A stretch of DNA of 64,000 bases from Saccharopolyspora flava (GTDB lineage Bacteria > Actinomycetota > Actinomycetes > Mycobacteriales > Pseudonocardiaceae), in NCBI RefSeq assembly GCF_900116135.1, contig NZ_FOZX01000004.1:186001-250000 (forward strand), written 5' to 3'. The position numbers and the translations under genes were made by a program. Within the stretch, counting starts at the first letter, position 1. Each line of letters begins with the position of its first letter. Positions 7,800-16,144 of the stretch are shown piece by piece. The notes beneath the pieces are model-generated. The model was not told where the DNA came from. It saw nothing but the letters and a program-made list of their open reading frames with translations, and did no database searches.

Positions 7800-10607
7800 A
7801 TGGGCCTGTTGAAGGAACCCGACTTCGGCACCCCGGCCCGGGCGGGGGAGGCCACCGTCACCGTCGAGATCGACGGCGTGCCGGTCACCGTGCCCGAGGG
7901 CACGTCGGTGATGCGCGCCGCCGCCGAGTCCGGCACCGACATCCCCAAGCTGTGCGCCACCGACAGCCTGGAGGCGTTCGGCTCGTGCCGGTTGTGCCTG
8001 GTGGAGATCGACGGCCGCAAGGGCACCCCGGCCTCCTGCACCACGCCGGTGGCCGAGGGCATGAAGGTCAGCACCCAGACGCCGCGGCTGGAGAAGCTGC
8101 GCCAGGGCGTCATGGAGCTCTACATCTCCGACCACCCGCTGGACTGCCTGACCTGCTCGGCCAACGGCGACTGCGAGCTGCAGGACATGTCCGGCGTGGT
8201 CGGGCTGCGCCAGGTCCGCTACGGCTACGAGGGGGAGAACCACCTCGACGCGCCGAAGGACACCTCCAACCCGTACTTCGACTTCGACGCCTCCAAGTGC
8301 ATCGTGTGCTCCCGCTGCGTGCGCGCCTGCGACGAGGTGCAGGGCACCTTCGCGCTGACCATCGACGGCCGCGGGTTCGACTCGAAAGTCGTGGCCGGGC
8401 AAGGGGATCCTTTCCTGGAGTCCGACTGCGTGTCGTGCGGCGCGTGCGTGCAGGCGTGCCCGACGGCCACCTTGCAGGAGAAGTCGGTGGTCGACCTCGG
8501 CATGCCGACCCGCTCGGTGCTCACGACCTGCGCCTACTGCGGGGTGGGCTGCTCGTTCAAGGCCGAGCTGCGCGGTGACGAGCTGGTGCGCATGGTGCCC
8601 TACAAGGACGGCGGCGCCAACGAGGGCCACTCCTGCGTCAAGGGCCGCTTCGCGTTCGGCTACGCCACTCACCCGGACCGCAGGCTCAGCCCGATGATCC
8701 GGGAGAGCATCACCGACGAGTGGCGCGAAACCGATTGGGACACCGCGATCTCCTACGTGGCCGAGCGGTTCCGCGACATCCAGGCCCGGCACGGCGCCAA
8801 CAGCATCGGCGGTATCACCTCCTCGCGCTGCACCAACGAGGAGGTCTACGCGGTGCAGAAGATGGTGCGGGCGGCGTTCGGCAACAACAACGTCGACACC
8901 TGCGCGCGGGTGTGCCACTCGCCGACCGGCTACGGGCTCAAGCAGACCTTCGGGACCTCGGCCGGGACCCAGGACTTCCGGTCGGTGGCCGCTGCCGACG
9001 TGATCGTGGTGATCGGGGCGAACCCGACCGACGGGCACCCGGTGTTCGCCTCGCGGATGAAGCGCCGGCTGCGGGAGGGCGCCAAGCTCGTCGTCGTCGA
9101 CCCGCGCCGCATCGACCTGGTGCGCAGCCCGCACGTCGAGGCCTCCCACCACCTGCAGCTCTCGCCGGGCACCAACGTGGCGATGGTCAACGCGCTGGCG
9201 CACGTGGTGGTGACCGAGGGCCTGACCGATTCGTCGTTCGTGGCGTCGCGCTGCGAGGGCTTCGAGGAGTGGGCGGAGTTCATCGCCCGGCCGGAGAACA
9301 GCCCCGAGTCCGTGGAGTCGATCACCGGCGTGCCCGCCGAGCAGGTCCGCGAGGCCGCGCGGCTCTACGCCACCGGCGGCAACGGCGCGATCTACTACGG
9401 CCTGGGCGTCACTGAGCACAGCCAGGGCTCGACGATGGTGATGGGCATGGCCAACCTCGCGATGGCGACCGGCAACATCGGTCGCGACGGGGTGGGCGTG
9501 AACCCGCTGCGCGGGCAGAACAACGTGCAGGGCTCGTGCGACATGGGCTCGTTCCCGCACGAGCTGTCCGGCTACCGGCACGTCGCCGACGACGCGGTCC
9601 GCGAGGTGTTCGAGAAGCTTTGGGAGCGGCCGATTCTCGCCGAACCGGGGTTGCGGATCCCGAACATGTTCGACGCCGCGGTCGACGGCAGCTTCCACGG
9701 GTTGTTCGTGCAGGGCGAGGACATCGCCCAGTCCGACCCCAACACCCGGCACGTGCAGGCGGCTCTGTCGGCGATGGAGCTGGTGGTCGTGCAGGACCTG
9801 TTCCTCAACGAGACCAGCAAGTTCGCGCACGTGTTCCTGCCGGGCACCTCGTTCCTGGAGAAGGACGGCACGTTCACCAACGCCGAGCGGCGGATCAACC
9901 GGGTCCGCCCGGTGATGGTGCCCAAGCCCGGCAAGGACGAGTGGCAGGTGGCCTGCGAGATCGCCCAGGCGATGGGCTATCCCATGCACTACGACCACCC
10001 GCGCGAGATCATGGACGAGATCGCGTCCGTGACACCGACTTTCGCGGGCGTGTCGTTCGCCAAGCTGGACGAGCTCGGCAGCGTCCAGTGGCCGTGCAAC
10101 GACAAGGCGCCGGAAGGCACGCCGATCATGCACGCCGAGGAGTTCGTGCGCGGCAAGGGGAAGTTCGTGCTCACCCCGTTCGTGGCGACCCGCGAGCGCA
10201 GCACCCGCCGCTACCCGCTGGTGCTCACCACGGGCCGGATCCTGTCGCAGTACAACGTCGGCGCGCAGACCCGGCGCACCGCCAACGTCGCCTGGCACCC
10301 GGAGGACGTGCTGGAGATCCACCCGCACGACGCGGAGGACCGCGGCATCTCCACCGGTGACGTGGTGAACCTGTCGAGCCGGGTGGGCACGACGTCGCTG
10401 CGCGCGAAGGTCTCCGACCGGATGCCGGTGGGCGTGGTGTACACGACCTTCCACCACCCGGTGACCGGGGCGAACGTGGTGACCACGGAGAACTCCGACT
10501 GGGCCACCAACTGCCCGGAGTACAAGGTGACCGCCGTGCAGGTCGCCCGCGAGGCGAGCCAGGAGCAGGCCGGGGCCGAGCAGCGGGAGGCGGTGATGAG
10601 CGAGTGA
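7800..10607 (+). CDS. fdsA: Formate dehydrogenase, molybdenum catalytic alpha subunit
   Basis: This 935-aa subunit oxidises formate to CO2 at a bis-molybdopterin centre. Domains in order: a [2Fe-2S] domain (C52, C63, C66, C80); a His-Cys3 cluster (H112, C116, C119, C125); two [4Fe-4S] ferredoxin motifs (C167-C177 and C210-C220); the N-terminal Mo-bis-MGD cluster (C244, C247, C251, C279); the Mo domain with CARVCHSP, where Cys372 is the expected Mo ligand and His373 its partner; and a C-terminal molydopterin-binding domain from about residue 800. The enzyme has Cys, not selenocysteine, at the active site, as is usual for oxygen-tolerant Fds enzymes. The start has GGAGG upstream. Confidence 0.95.
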   Translation: MGLLKEPDFGTPARAGEATVTVEIDGVPVTVPEGTSVMRAAAESGTDIPKLCATDSLEAFGSCRLCLVEIDGRKGTPASCTTPVAEGMKVSTQTPRLEKLRQGVMELYISDHPLDCLTCSANGDCELQDMSGVVGLRQVRYGYEGENHLDAPKDTSNPYFDFDASKCIVCSRCVRACDEVQGTFALTIDGRGFDSKVVAGQGDPFLESDCVSCGACVQACPTATLQEKSVVDLGMPTRSVLTTCAYCGVGCSFKAELRGDELVRMVPYKDGGANEGHSCVKGRFAFGYATHPDRRLSPMIRESITDEWRETDWDTAISYVAERFRDIQARHGANSIGGITSSRCTNEEVYAVQKMVRAAFGNNNVDTCARVCHSPTGYGLKQTFGTSAGTQDFRSVAAADVIVVIGANPTDGHPVFASRMKRRLREGAKLVVVDPRRIDLVRSPHVEASHHLQLSPGTNVAMVNALAHVVVTEGLTDSSFVASRCEGFEEWAEFIARPENSPESVESITGVPAEQVREAARLYATGGNGAIYYGLGVTEHSQGSTMVMGMANLAMATGNIGRDGVGVNPLRGQNNVQGSCDMGSFPHELSGYRHVADDAVREVFEKLWERPILAEPGLRIPNMFDAAVDGSFHGLFVQGEDIAQSDPNTRHVQAALSAMELVVVQDLFLNETSKFAHVFLPGTSFLEKDGTFTNAERRINRVRPVMVPKPGKDEWQVACEIAQAMGYPMHYDHPREIMDEIASVTPTFAGVSFAKLDELGSVQWPCNDKAPEGTPIMHAEEFVRGKGKFVLTPFVATRERSTRRYPLVLTTGRILSQYNVGAQTRRTANVAWHPEDVLEIHPHDAEDRGISTGDVVNLSSRVGTTSLRAKVSDRMPVGVVYTTFHHPVTGANVVTTENSDWATNCPEYKVTAVQVAREASQEQAGAEQREAVMSE

Positions 10608-10834
10608 GCACCGACGTCTCGCCGCAGGTCCGGATGGCCAACGACATCGCCATCCAGTTCGCCCACCTCCCAGCGCGCCAAGCGGCGCAGGAGGTGGCCG
10701 ACCACATCAGGATGTTCTGGGACCCCCGGATGAAGTCCGAGCTCGACCACCTCGTCGACGCCCCGCCCCAGGACCTCGATCCCCTCGCCCTCGCCGCGGC
10801 CCGCCTCCTCCGCAACACCCACGCCACCTCCTAG
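10604..10834 (+). CDS. fdsD: Formate dehydrogenase, delta subunit
   Basis: This 76-aa protein has the FdsD signature: VRMANDIAIQFAH, then EVADHIRMFWDPRMKSEL. FdsD is a small subunit needed for an active soluble FdsGBAD complex. The GTG start at 10604 overlaps the fdsA stop (GTGA), so the four genes are one coupled operon, fdsG-B-A-D. The accessory sulfurtransferase FdsC/FdhD is not present in this window. Confidence 0.9.
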   Translation: MSTDVSPQVRMANDIAIQFAHLPARQAAQEVADHIRMFWDPRMKSELDHLVDAPPQDLDPLALAAARLLRNTHATS

Positions 10835-10843
10835 CCCTCCTCG

Positions 10844-10915
10844 GGTCAAAACCTGCGGTATTCGACCGGTCAAAACCTGCGGTTTTTGACCCGACAAAAC
10901 CTGCGGTATTTGACC
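10844..10915. repeat. Three abutting 24-bp palindromic units after fdsD
   Basis: Starting 9 bp after the fdsD stop are three exactly 24-bp units with no spacer (10844-10867, 10868-10891, 10892-10915). Each has the form GGTCAAAACCTGCGGTNTTN then GACC, is nearly self-complementary, and differs from its neighbours at a few positions. A variant family with four units is at 23909-24004. Each unit can fold alone or pair with a neighbour, so the block could terminate transcription in either direction. Confidence 0.85.
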
Positions 10916-10993
10916 CGAGGAGGGGGTTTTCGGCGTGGGGTGCGGGGGTAGGTGTGGGGGAGGTGATGATGCGTTCGGGATTGGAGGGGGCTC

Positions 10994-11329
10994 ATGCCGC
11001 AGCGTGCGTGGTCCGCGAAGGACGAGCGGCAGTACGAGCACGTCAAGCAGGGGGCGAAGAAGCGCGGGTCCGGTGAGGGCCGGGCGGAGGAGATCGCCGC
11101 GCGGACCGTGAACAAGAACCGGGCGCAGAAGGGGACCGCCCGGCAGCGCAGCGAGGTCTCCACCCAGGACATCCCGCCGCAGCGCCGCGGGGGCAAGCGC
11201 TCCGGCAACCGCGAGGGCCCGGGCGGGCGCACCAAGCGGCAGCTCTACGAGGACGCCAAGCGCGAAGGCATCGAAGGGCGTTCGAAGATGAGCAAGGAGG
11301 AGCTGCGGCGCGCCCTGTCCCGCCGCTGA
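10994..11329 (+). CDS. Small basic protein with C-terminal Rho-N/SAP-like segment
   Basis: This 111-aa, highly charged protein (rich in Lys, Arg, Gln, Glu) has GGAGGGG just before ATG 10994. The N-terminal part (AWSAKDERQYEHVKQGAKK, then AAEIAARTVNK-like sequence) is seen in many actinobacterial proteins annotated as plasmid stabilisation proteins. The C-terminus (TKRQLYEDAKREGIEGRSKM then SKEELRRAL) resembles the short helix-turn of Rho-N/SAP nucleic-acid-binding modules. No biochemical role is established to my knowledge. A nucleic-acid-associated or stress role is inferred from composition only. It appears to be monocistronic. Confidence 0.7.
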   Translation: MPQRAWSAKDERQYEHVKQGAKKRGSGEGRAEEIAARTVNKNRAQKGTARQRSEVSTQDIPPQRRGGKRSGNREGPGGRTKRQLYEDAKREGIEGRSKMSKEELRRALSRR

Positions 11330-11500
11330 GGCGTTCGCCCCGGGACGTTTTCGTTCGGGAACAACCGCAGGACTTCACCGCCGTCGCGGAACCGCGTCGC
11401 GGCCGGCCCCGTCGGAGCGGGGTGTAGGCGGCGAGTCCGCGCACCGGCACCGGTCACGAGCCGAGAACCGTTGCGCGAGTGGACGTGTGGAGTTCAGGCG

Positions 11501-14122
11501 ATGGTGACCGAACGGATCAGCGAATTAGCCCGATTGTCAGAATCGCTGGCCGACTGCGAGCGGGGACGCGGCCGGGTCGTGCTCATCGGCGGCGGCATGG
11601 CCACGGGCAAGACCGCGCTGCTGGACGCCCTCGGCGACCTCGCGGGCGGGCGCGCGACCGTGCTGCGGGCCGTCGGTTCCCGGGCCGAGCGGGAGCTGCC
11701 GCTCGGCGTGATCGCCCAGCTGCTCGCCGGCACCGGGCGCAGCGTGCGCGACCGCGCCACCTCGCCGCTCGACGCCCGCGCGCTGGAGGAGATCAGCGCG
11801 CTGCTGCCGACCGAGCGGGGACCGCTGGTGCTGGCCGTCGACGACGTGCACCTCGCCGACCCCGAATCCCAGCAGGTGCTGCTCTACCTGCGCAGACGCA
11901 TCGCGTCCTCGCGGGTGCTGCTGGTGCTCACCGAGTGGGAGCGGCCGGACCTGACCCGCGAGGCGCCGCACGCCGAGCTGGTCCGCCAACCGGACCACCG
12001 CCTCGATCTCGCCCCGCTGACGGAATCCGGCGTGGCCGAGCTGATCGGCGACGCCGACCGGGCCGCGACGGCGCTCGCGCTCACCGGCGGCAACCCGTTC
12101 CTGCTGCGCGCGCTCGTCGACGACGGCCTGGCCGTCGGCCCGCGCTTCCGCCGCGCCGTGCTGGACTGCCTGACGCGCTGGGACCCCGACTTCCTGCCGG
12201 TCGCCGTGGCGGCGGCGATCCTCGGTGAGCAGGCGTCGCGGGCGCTGGTCGCCGACCTGCTCGACCGCAGCACCCGGGCCGTGGGACCCGTCCTGGACGT
12301 CCTCGAATCCACGGGTCTGCTGCGCGAGCACCGGCTGCGCAACCCCGACGTCGTGCTGGCGAGCCTCGGTGCCGCCGAGGCAGCCCGGCTGCACGCGCGC
12401 GCCGCCGAGCTGCTGCACCGGCGCGGTCACCCGGCCGTCGAGATCGCCCGCCACCTCACCGCCGCGGGCGAGGTCCCGGGCCGCTGGGCGATGCGGCCGC
12501 TGCGCTACGCCGCCGAGCAGTCCCTGCTCGACGATGCCGACCTGGCCGTGCGCTGCCTGCAACTCGCGTTGCCCGCCGCCGAGGACGAGCGCGAACGCGT
12601 CGAGATCCGCGCCGCCCTGGTGCGCGCGGCCTGGCGGCTCAACCCGTCGCTGGCCGTGCGCCACCTCGGCACGCTCGCCGACCGCGGCGACCTGTCGTGG
12701 CGCGACGCGATCCCGGTGGCCCGGCTGCGGTGGTGGCAGGGCGAGCAGCCCTGCGACCTGCTGCGCGCCACCCGCGAGCACGCGGGAGAACCGCAGCCGC
12801 GCGACGCCGCCGAACTGCGCATCGCCGCCGAGTGGATCCACGGCGCGCTGCCCGAACCCGCCGCCCTCGACGTCGGCGACACCCGCTGGCAGCGCACCGC
12901 GCAGCTGATGGGCGCCTGGACCCAGGACGCCCCGGGCGAGGTGCTGCGCGCCGCCGAGCACGTGCTGCAGAGCTGCTCCGGGGACGTGCTGCCCGAGGCC
13001 GCGGCCGCCGCCGTGCTCGCCCTCGACCACACCGGGCACGCCGAGCGCGCCCAGCGCTGGTGCGCGGCCGTGGCCGACCAGGCCCGCAGGCAGGGCGCCA
13101 CCACCACTCGCGCGCTGATCAGCGCGGTCCGGGCCGACATGTCGTGGCGACGCGGCGACCTCATCGCCGCCGAGACCCAGGCCCAGGAGGCCCTGCAGCT
13201 GCTGCACCCGCAGAGCTGGGGCGTGCTGGTCGGACTGCCGCAGTCGACGTTGATCCTGGTCAACTCGGCGCTGGGGCGTCACGACGCGGCCGCCGAACTG
13301 CTCGCCCGTCCCGTCCCGGACGAGATGGCCGCGACCACCTTCGGCCTGCGCCACCTGCACGCCACCGGCAGGCACGCGCTGGCCACCGGCCGCACCCTCG
13401 CCGCCCTGGACGCCTTCGAGCGGATCGCCGCCCGGATGCGCCGCGGCGACCCGGCGGTGCCGACCGCGATCCCGTGGCGCAGCGACCTCGCCCAGACCTA
13501 CCTGCTGCTGGGCCGCCGCAAGGAGGCCCGGGACCTGGTCGCCGAGCAGCTCGGGCACGACAGCGGAGGTGCGCGCCTGCGCGCGATCGCCCTGCGCGTG
13601 CTGGCCGCCTGCAGCGAACCCCGCCAGCGCGTCGCCGTCCTCCGCGAAGCCGTGCAGCTGCTGGAACGCGTCGACGACCGGCTGGAGCTGGCCCGCGCGC
13701 TGGCCGACCTCAGCCAGGCCCACAGCGAGCTCGGCCAGCTCGGCAACGCCCGCCTGGTGCTGCGCAAAGCCGACCAGATGGCCAAGTCCTGCCAGGCCGA
13801 GGTCCTGCCGCACCACCTCCGCGACCACCTCGACACCCGCCCCGAACCCACTCCGACCACGTCCGGAACGCCGCTGCTGAGCGAGGCCGAGCGCAAGGTC
13901 GCCGAACTCGCCGCCCGCGGCCAGACCAACCGCGAGATCGGCCGCCGCCTCTACATCACCGTCAGCACGGTCGAGCAGCACCTCACCCGCGTCTACCGCA
14001 AGCTCAACGTCCGCAGACGCACCGAACTCCCAGCAGAACTCCCCCGCCTCGACCCCGTCACCGACGACCCCCACCCGACGCCTGGCCCTGCCGCCGCCGA
14101 CGCGGGCGCGTCCCAGTGCTGA
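11501..14122 (+). CDS. LuxR-family ATPase regulator (LAL type)
   Basis: This is a large 873-aa regulator. The N-terminal AAA/STAND ATPase module has a Walker A motif (GGGMATGKTALL, about residues 30-41) and a Walker B motif (LVLAVDDVHLAD). A long helical, TPR-like middle follows. The C-terminal LuxR helix-turn-helix includes LLSEAERKVAELAARGQTN and then STVEQHLTRVYRKLNVRRR. I prefer ATG 11501 to the upstream TTG at 11471 because the core begins MVTERISELARL. Such LAL proteins often activate secondary metabolism or catabolic genes. It precedes the mce operon but is separated from it by a strong hairpin. The target is unknown. Confidence 0.88.
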   Translation: MVTERISELARLSESLADCERGRGRVVLIGGGMATGKTALLDALGDLAGGRATVLRAVGSRAERELPLGVIAQLLAGTGRSVRDRATSPLDARALEEISALLPTERGPLVLAVDDVHLADPESQQVLLYLRRRIASSRVLLVLTEWERPDLTREAPHAELVRQPDHRLDLAPLTESGVAELIGDADRAATALALTGGNPFLLRALVDDGLAVGPRFRRAVLDCLTRWDPDFLPVAVAAAILGEQASRALVADLLDRSTRAVGPVLDVLESTGLLREHRLRNPDVVLASLGAAEAARLHARAAELLHRRGHPAVEIARHLTAAGEVPGRWAMRPLRYAAEQSLLDDADLAVRCLQLALPAAEDERERVEIRAALVRAAWRLNPSLAVRHLGTLADRGDLSWRDAIPVARLRWWQGEQPCDLLRATREHAGEPQPRDAAELRIAAEWIHGALPEPAALDVGDTRWQRTAQLMGAWTQDAPGEVLRAAEHVLQSCSGDVLPEAAAAAVLALDHTGHAERAQRWCAAVADQARRQGATTTRALISAVRADMSWRRGDLIAAETQAQEALQLLHPQSWGVLVGLPQSTLILVNSALGRHDAAAELLARPVPDEMAATTFGLRHLHATGRHALATGRTLAALDAFERIAARMRRGDPAVPTAIPWRSDLAQTYLLLGRRKEARDLVAEQLGHDSGGARLRAIALRVLAACSEPRQRVAVLREAVQLLERVDDRLELARALADLSQAHSELGQLGNARLVLRKADQMAKSCQAEVLPHHLRDHLDTRPEPTPTTSGTPLLSEAERKVAELAARGQTNREIGRRLYITVSTVEQHLTRVYRKLNVRRRTELPAELPRLDPVTDDPHPTPGPAAADAGASQC

Positions 14123-14135
14123 GTCCTTCGGCGAC

Positions 14136-14192
14136 GGCAGTTTTAGTCATAACTGTCCCGTCTTCTCAGGGACAGTTATGACTAAAACTGCC
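14136..14192 (+). terminator. Long hairpin after the LuxR-family regulator
   Basis: Perfect 24-bp arms (14136-14159 and 14169-14192) flank a 9-nt loop. The arms contain GGCAGTTTTAGTCATAACTG and its complement. It lies 13 bp after the stop codon, fitting a strong and probably bidirectional terminator. Its stem sequence is unrelated to the CATG palindromes elsewhere, although it shares the outer CAGTTTT/AAAACTG pattern. Confidence 0.8.
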
Positions 14193-14196
14193 CTGC

Positions 14197-14530
14197 TCCA
14201 GGACCCCGTCGAACCCGGAGCCGGGCAGCGGCACGCGAGGCCCCGCCGGGGCCTGGCCGCGAGGTCCGGAGGGGGGTCGGGGTGGGTGGCTCGGGTGGGG
14301 GTCACCTTGTTGGAGCAGTGGGTGTGCTGGGGGGTTCCGCTGGGTGGTGTTTCGGGCGGGGGTTGTTGACGTTAAGGGAGCGTAATGCGACTATCGTCCG
14401 CACCGCCGAACAGCCGCCGCCGATTGCTACTCGTGCACTTGTCTTTTCGAGCGACCGTCTCTCGTTCTTCTTGCAGTGAATCGCTTTTCGCGTCGTAGTG
14501 GATTTCTGCCTGCCCGGGGGAGGTCGGTCG
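14197..14530 (+). promoter_or_regulatory. mce operon leader with promoter and operator-like palindrome
   Basis: There is no gene in these 334 bp. A promoter is visible: TTGACG at 14366-14371, a 17-bp spacer, and GACTAT at 14389-14394. The -10 box is embedded in TGCG-N9-CGCA (14386-14402). The same promoter, with the same spacing and palindrome, precedes the P450 at 24299. The leader to the first permease start (14531) is about 130 nt and contains GGGGGAGG 8 nt before ATG. Confidence 0.6.
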
Positions 14531-15295
14531 ATGGCGAATTCCGGGATGGCCAGGATCAGCGTTCCCGTCGGTTCCTTCTACCGGTTGTCGGCCGAGGTCG
14601 TGCGTCAGGGATTCCGACGCCCTTTCCAGCTCCGCGAGTTCCTGCAGCAGTCCTGGATGATCGTGAGCGTGTCGGTGGTGCCGACGCTGCTGGTGGCCAT
14701 CCCGTTCTGCGTGATCGTCGTCTTCCAGCTCAACCAGCTGCTCACCGAGATCGGTGCCACCGACCTCGCCGGGGCGGGCGCGGGGCTGGCCGTGGTGCGC
14801 GAGATCGGGCCCATGGTCAGCGTTCTCGTCGTCGCCGGAGCAGGGGCGACGGCGATCTGCGCCGACCTGGGGGCGCGCAAGATCCGCGACGAGATCGAGG
14901 CGCTGGGCGTCATGGGGCTCAACCCCGTGCACCGCCTGGTGGTTCCCCGGGTGCTGGCCTCCACGGTCGTGGCGCTGGCGCTCAACGGACTGGTCACCTT
15001 CGTGGGACTGGCGGGCAGCTTCCTGTTCTCGGTGCTCGTGCAGAAGGCCAGCGCCGGGCTCTTCGTCGCGAATCTGACGCTGCTCACCGGAATTGATGAT
15101 CTTCTCGTCAGCGAGTTGAAGGCGGCCGTGTTCGGATTGCTGTCCGGACTCGTCGCCTGCCACCTCGGGCTCAACGCGAAAGGCGGTCCGAAAGGCGTCG
15201 GCGACGCGGTGAACCAGACCGTCGTGTTCAGCTTCATCCTGCTCTTCGCCGCCAATTCCTTGATCACCGCGGTGTTCCTGCAAACGAGGAGTTGA
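14531..15295 (+). CDS. yrbEA: Mce-associated ABC permease YrbE (first)
   Basis: This 254-aa MlaE/YrbE-type integral membrane permease forms, with the second YrbE, the inner-membrane channel of a Mce lipid importer. FQLREFLQQSWMIVSVSVVP is typical, as is the conserved EIGPMVSVLVVAGAGATAI and the DLGARKIRDEIEALGVMG coupling helix. Start ATG 14531 is preceded by GGGGGAGG; the in-frame GTG at 14498 lacks a site. The second permease begins 4 bp after its stop. Confidence 0.92.
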   Translation: MANSGMARISVPVGSFYRLSAEVVRQGFRRPFQLREFLQQSWMIVSVSVVPTLLVAIPFCVIVVFQLNQLLTEIGATDLAGAGAGLAVVREIGPMVSVLVVAGAGATAICADLGARKIRDEIEALGVMGLNPVHRLVVPRVLASTVVALALNGLVTFVGLAGSFLFSVLVQKASAGLFVANLTLLTGIDDLLVSELKAAVFGLLSGLVACHLGLNAKGGPKGVGDAVNQTVVFSFILLFAANSLITAVFLQTRS

Positions 15296-15299
15296 GCGG

Positions 15300-16139
15300 A
15301 TGGCGATCGGCGAATCCAAGCGCACCCGGGTGATCCGGGTGCCGCTGCGCAGACTCGAGGACACCGGCAGGCAGGTCGTCTTCCACGGCCGCGTCTACGC
15401 CTCGGTGCCCACGGCGCTGATGCGCTACAAGCGCGAGGTCGTGCGCCTCATCGCCGAGGTCAGCCTCGGCACCGGGGGACTGGCCGTGATCGGCGGAACC
15501 GTGGTGATCGTGGTGTTCATGACCGCCGCGATCGGCGTCGAGGTCGGGCTGCAGGGCTACTCCTCGCTGGCCAACATCGGCGTCGAAGCGCTGGCCGGGT
15601 TCGTCTCCTCCTACGCCAACACCCGCGAGGCCGCGCCGGTCATCGCCGGGGTGGCGCTGACCGCCACCGTCGGCGCCGGTTTCACCGCGCAGCTCGGGGC
15701 GATGCGCATCAGCGAGGAGATCGACGCGCTGGAGGTGATGGCGATCCGGTCGGTGCCGTACCTGGTGACCACCCGGATCATCGCCGGGTTCGTGGCGATC
15801 ATCCCGTTGTACTCGCTGGCCGTGCTCGGCTCGTTCGCCGCGACCCGGCTGGTCGTCACCGTCGCCTACGCCCAGTCCGGCGGCACCTACGACCACTACT
15901 TCAGCGCGTTCCTGGTGCCCTCCGACCTGCTGTGGTCGTTCGTCAAGGCGCTGACCATGTCGGTCGTGGTGATGTCGGTGCACTGCTACCACGGCTTCGC
16001 CGCGAGCGGCGGTCCCGCCGGCGTCGGTCAGGCGGTCGGCAAGGCCGTGCGCGGCTCGCTGATCGGGGTGATGCTGGTCGACCTGCTGCTCGACCTGGCG
16101 ATCTACGGTTCCGCCTCCTCGGTCCACATCTCGGGGTGA
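15300..16139 (+). CDS. yrbEB: Mce-associated ABC permease YrbE (second)
   Basis: This 279-aa YrbE/MlaE permease is the partner of the preceding gene. Its N-terminus is cytoplasmic and basic. The hydrophobic core includes TREAAPVIAGVALTATVGAG (20 residues) and the coupling helix QLGAMRISEEIDALEVMAI. The pairing of two YrbE genes ahead of six mce genes is the canonical actinobacterial arrangement. The ATPase (MceG/Mkl) that would power it is not in this window and is usually encoded elsewhere. Confidence 0.92.
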   Translation: MAIGESKRTRVIRVPLRRLEDTGRQVVFHGRVYASVPTALMRYKREVVRLIAEVSLGTGGLAVIGGTVVIVVFMTAAIGVEVGLQGYSSLANIGVEALAGFVSSYANTREAAPVIAGVALTATVGAGFTAQLGAMRISEEIDALEVMAIRSVPYLVTTRIIAGFVAIIPLYSLAVLGSFAATRLVVTVAYAQSGGTYDHYFSAFLVPSDLLWSFVKALTMSVVVMSVHCYHGFAASGGPAGVGQAVGKAVRGSLIGVMLVDLLLDLAIYGSASSVHISG

Positions 16140-16144
16140 GGCCG

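Noticed and set aside
5991..10457. 1488-aa open frame on the minus strand across the formate dehydrogenase operon
   Set aside because: It is an antisense shadow of fdsG/B/A, which have clear family motifs on the plus strand. Its composition (Arg/Val/His/Gly-rich, low complexity) is typical of GC-rich antisense frames.
7800..10607. Selenocysteine-containing formate dehydrogenase
   Set aside because: The active-site codon encodes Cys (CARVCHSP) and there is no in-frame TGA.
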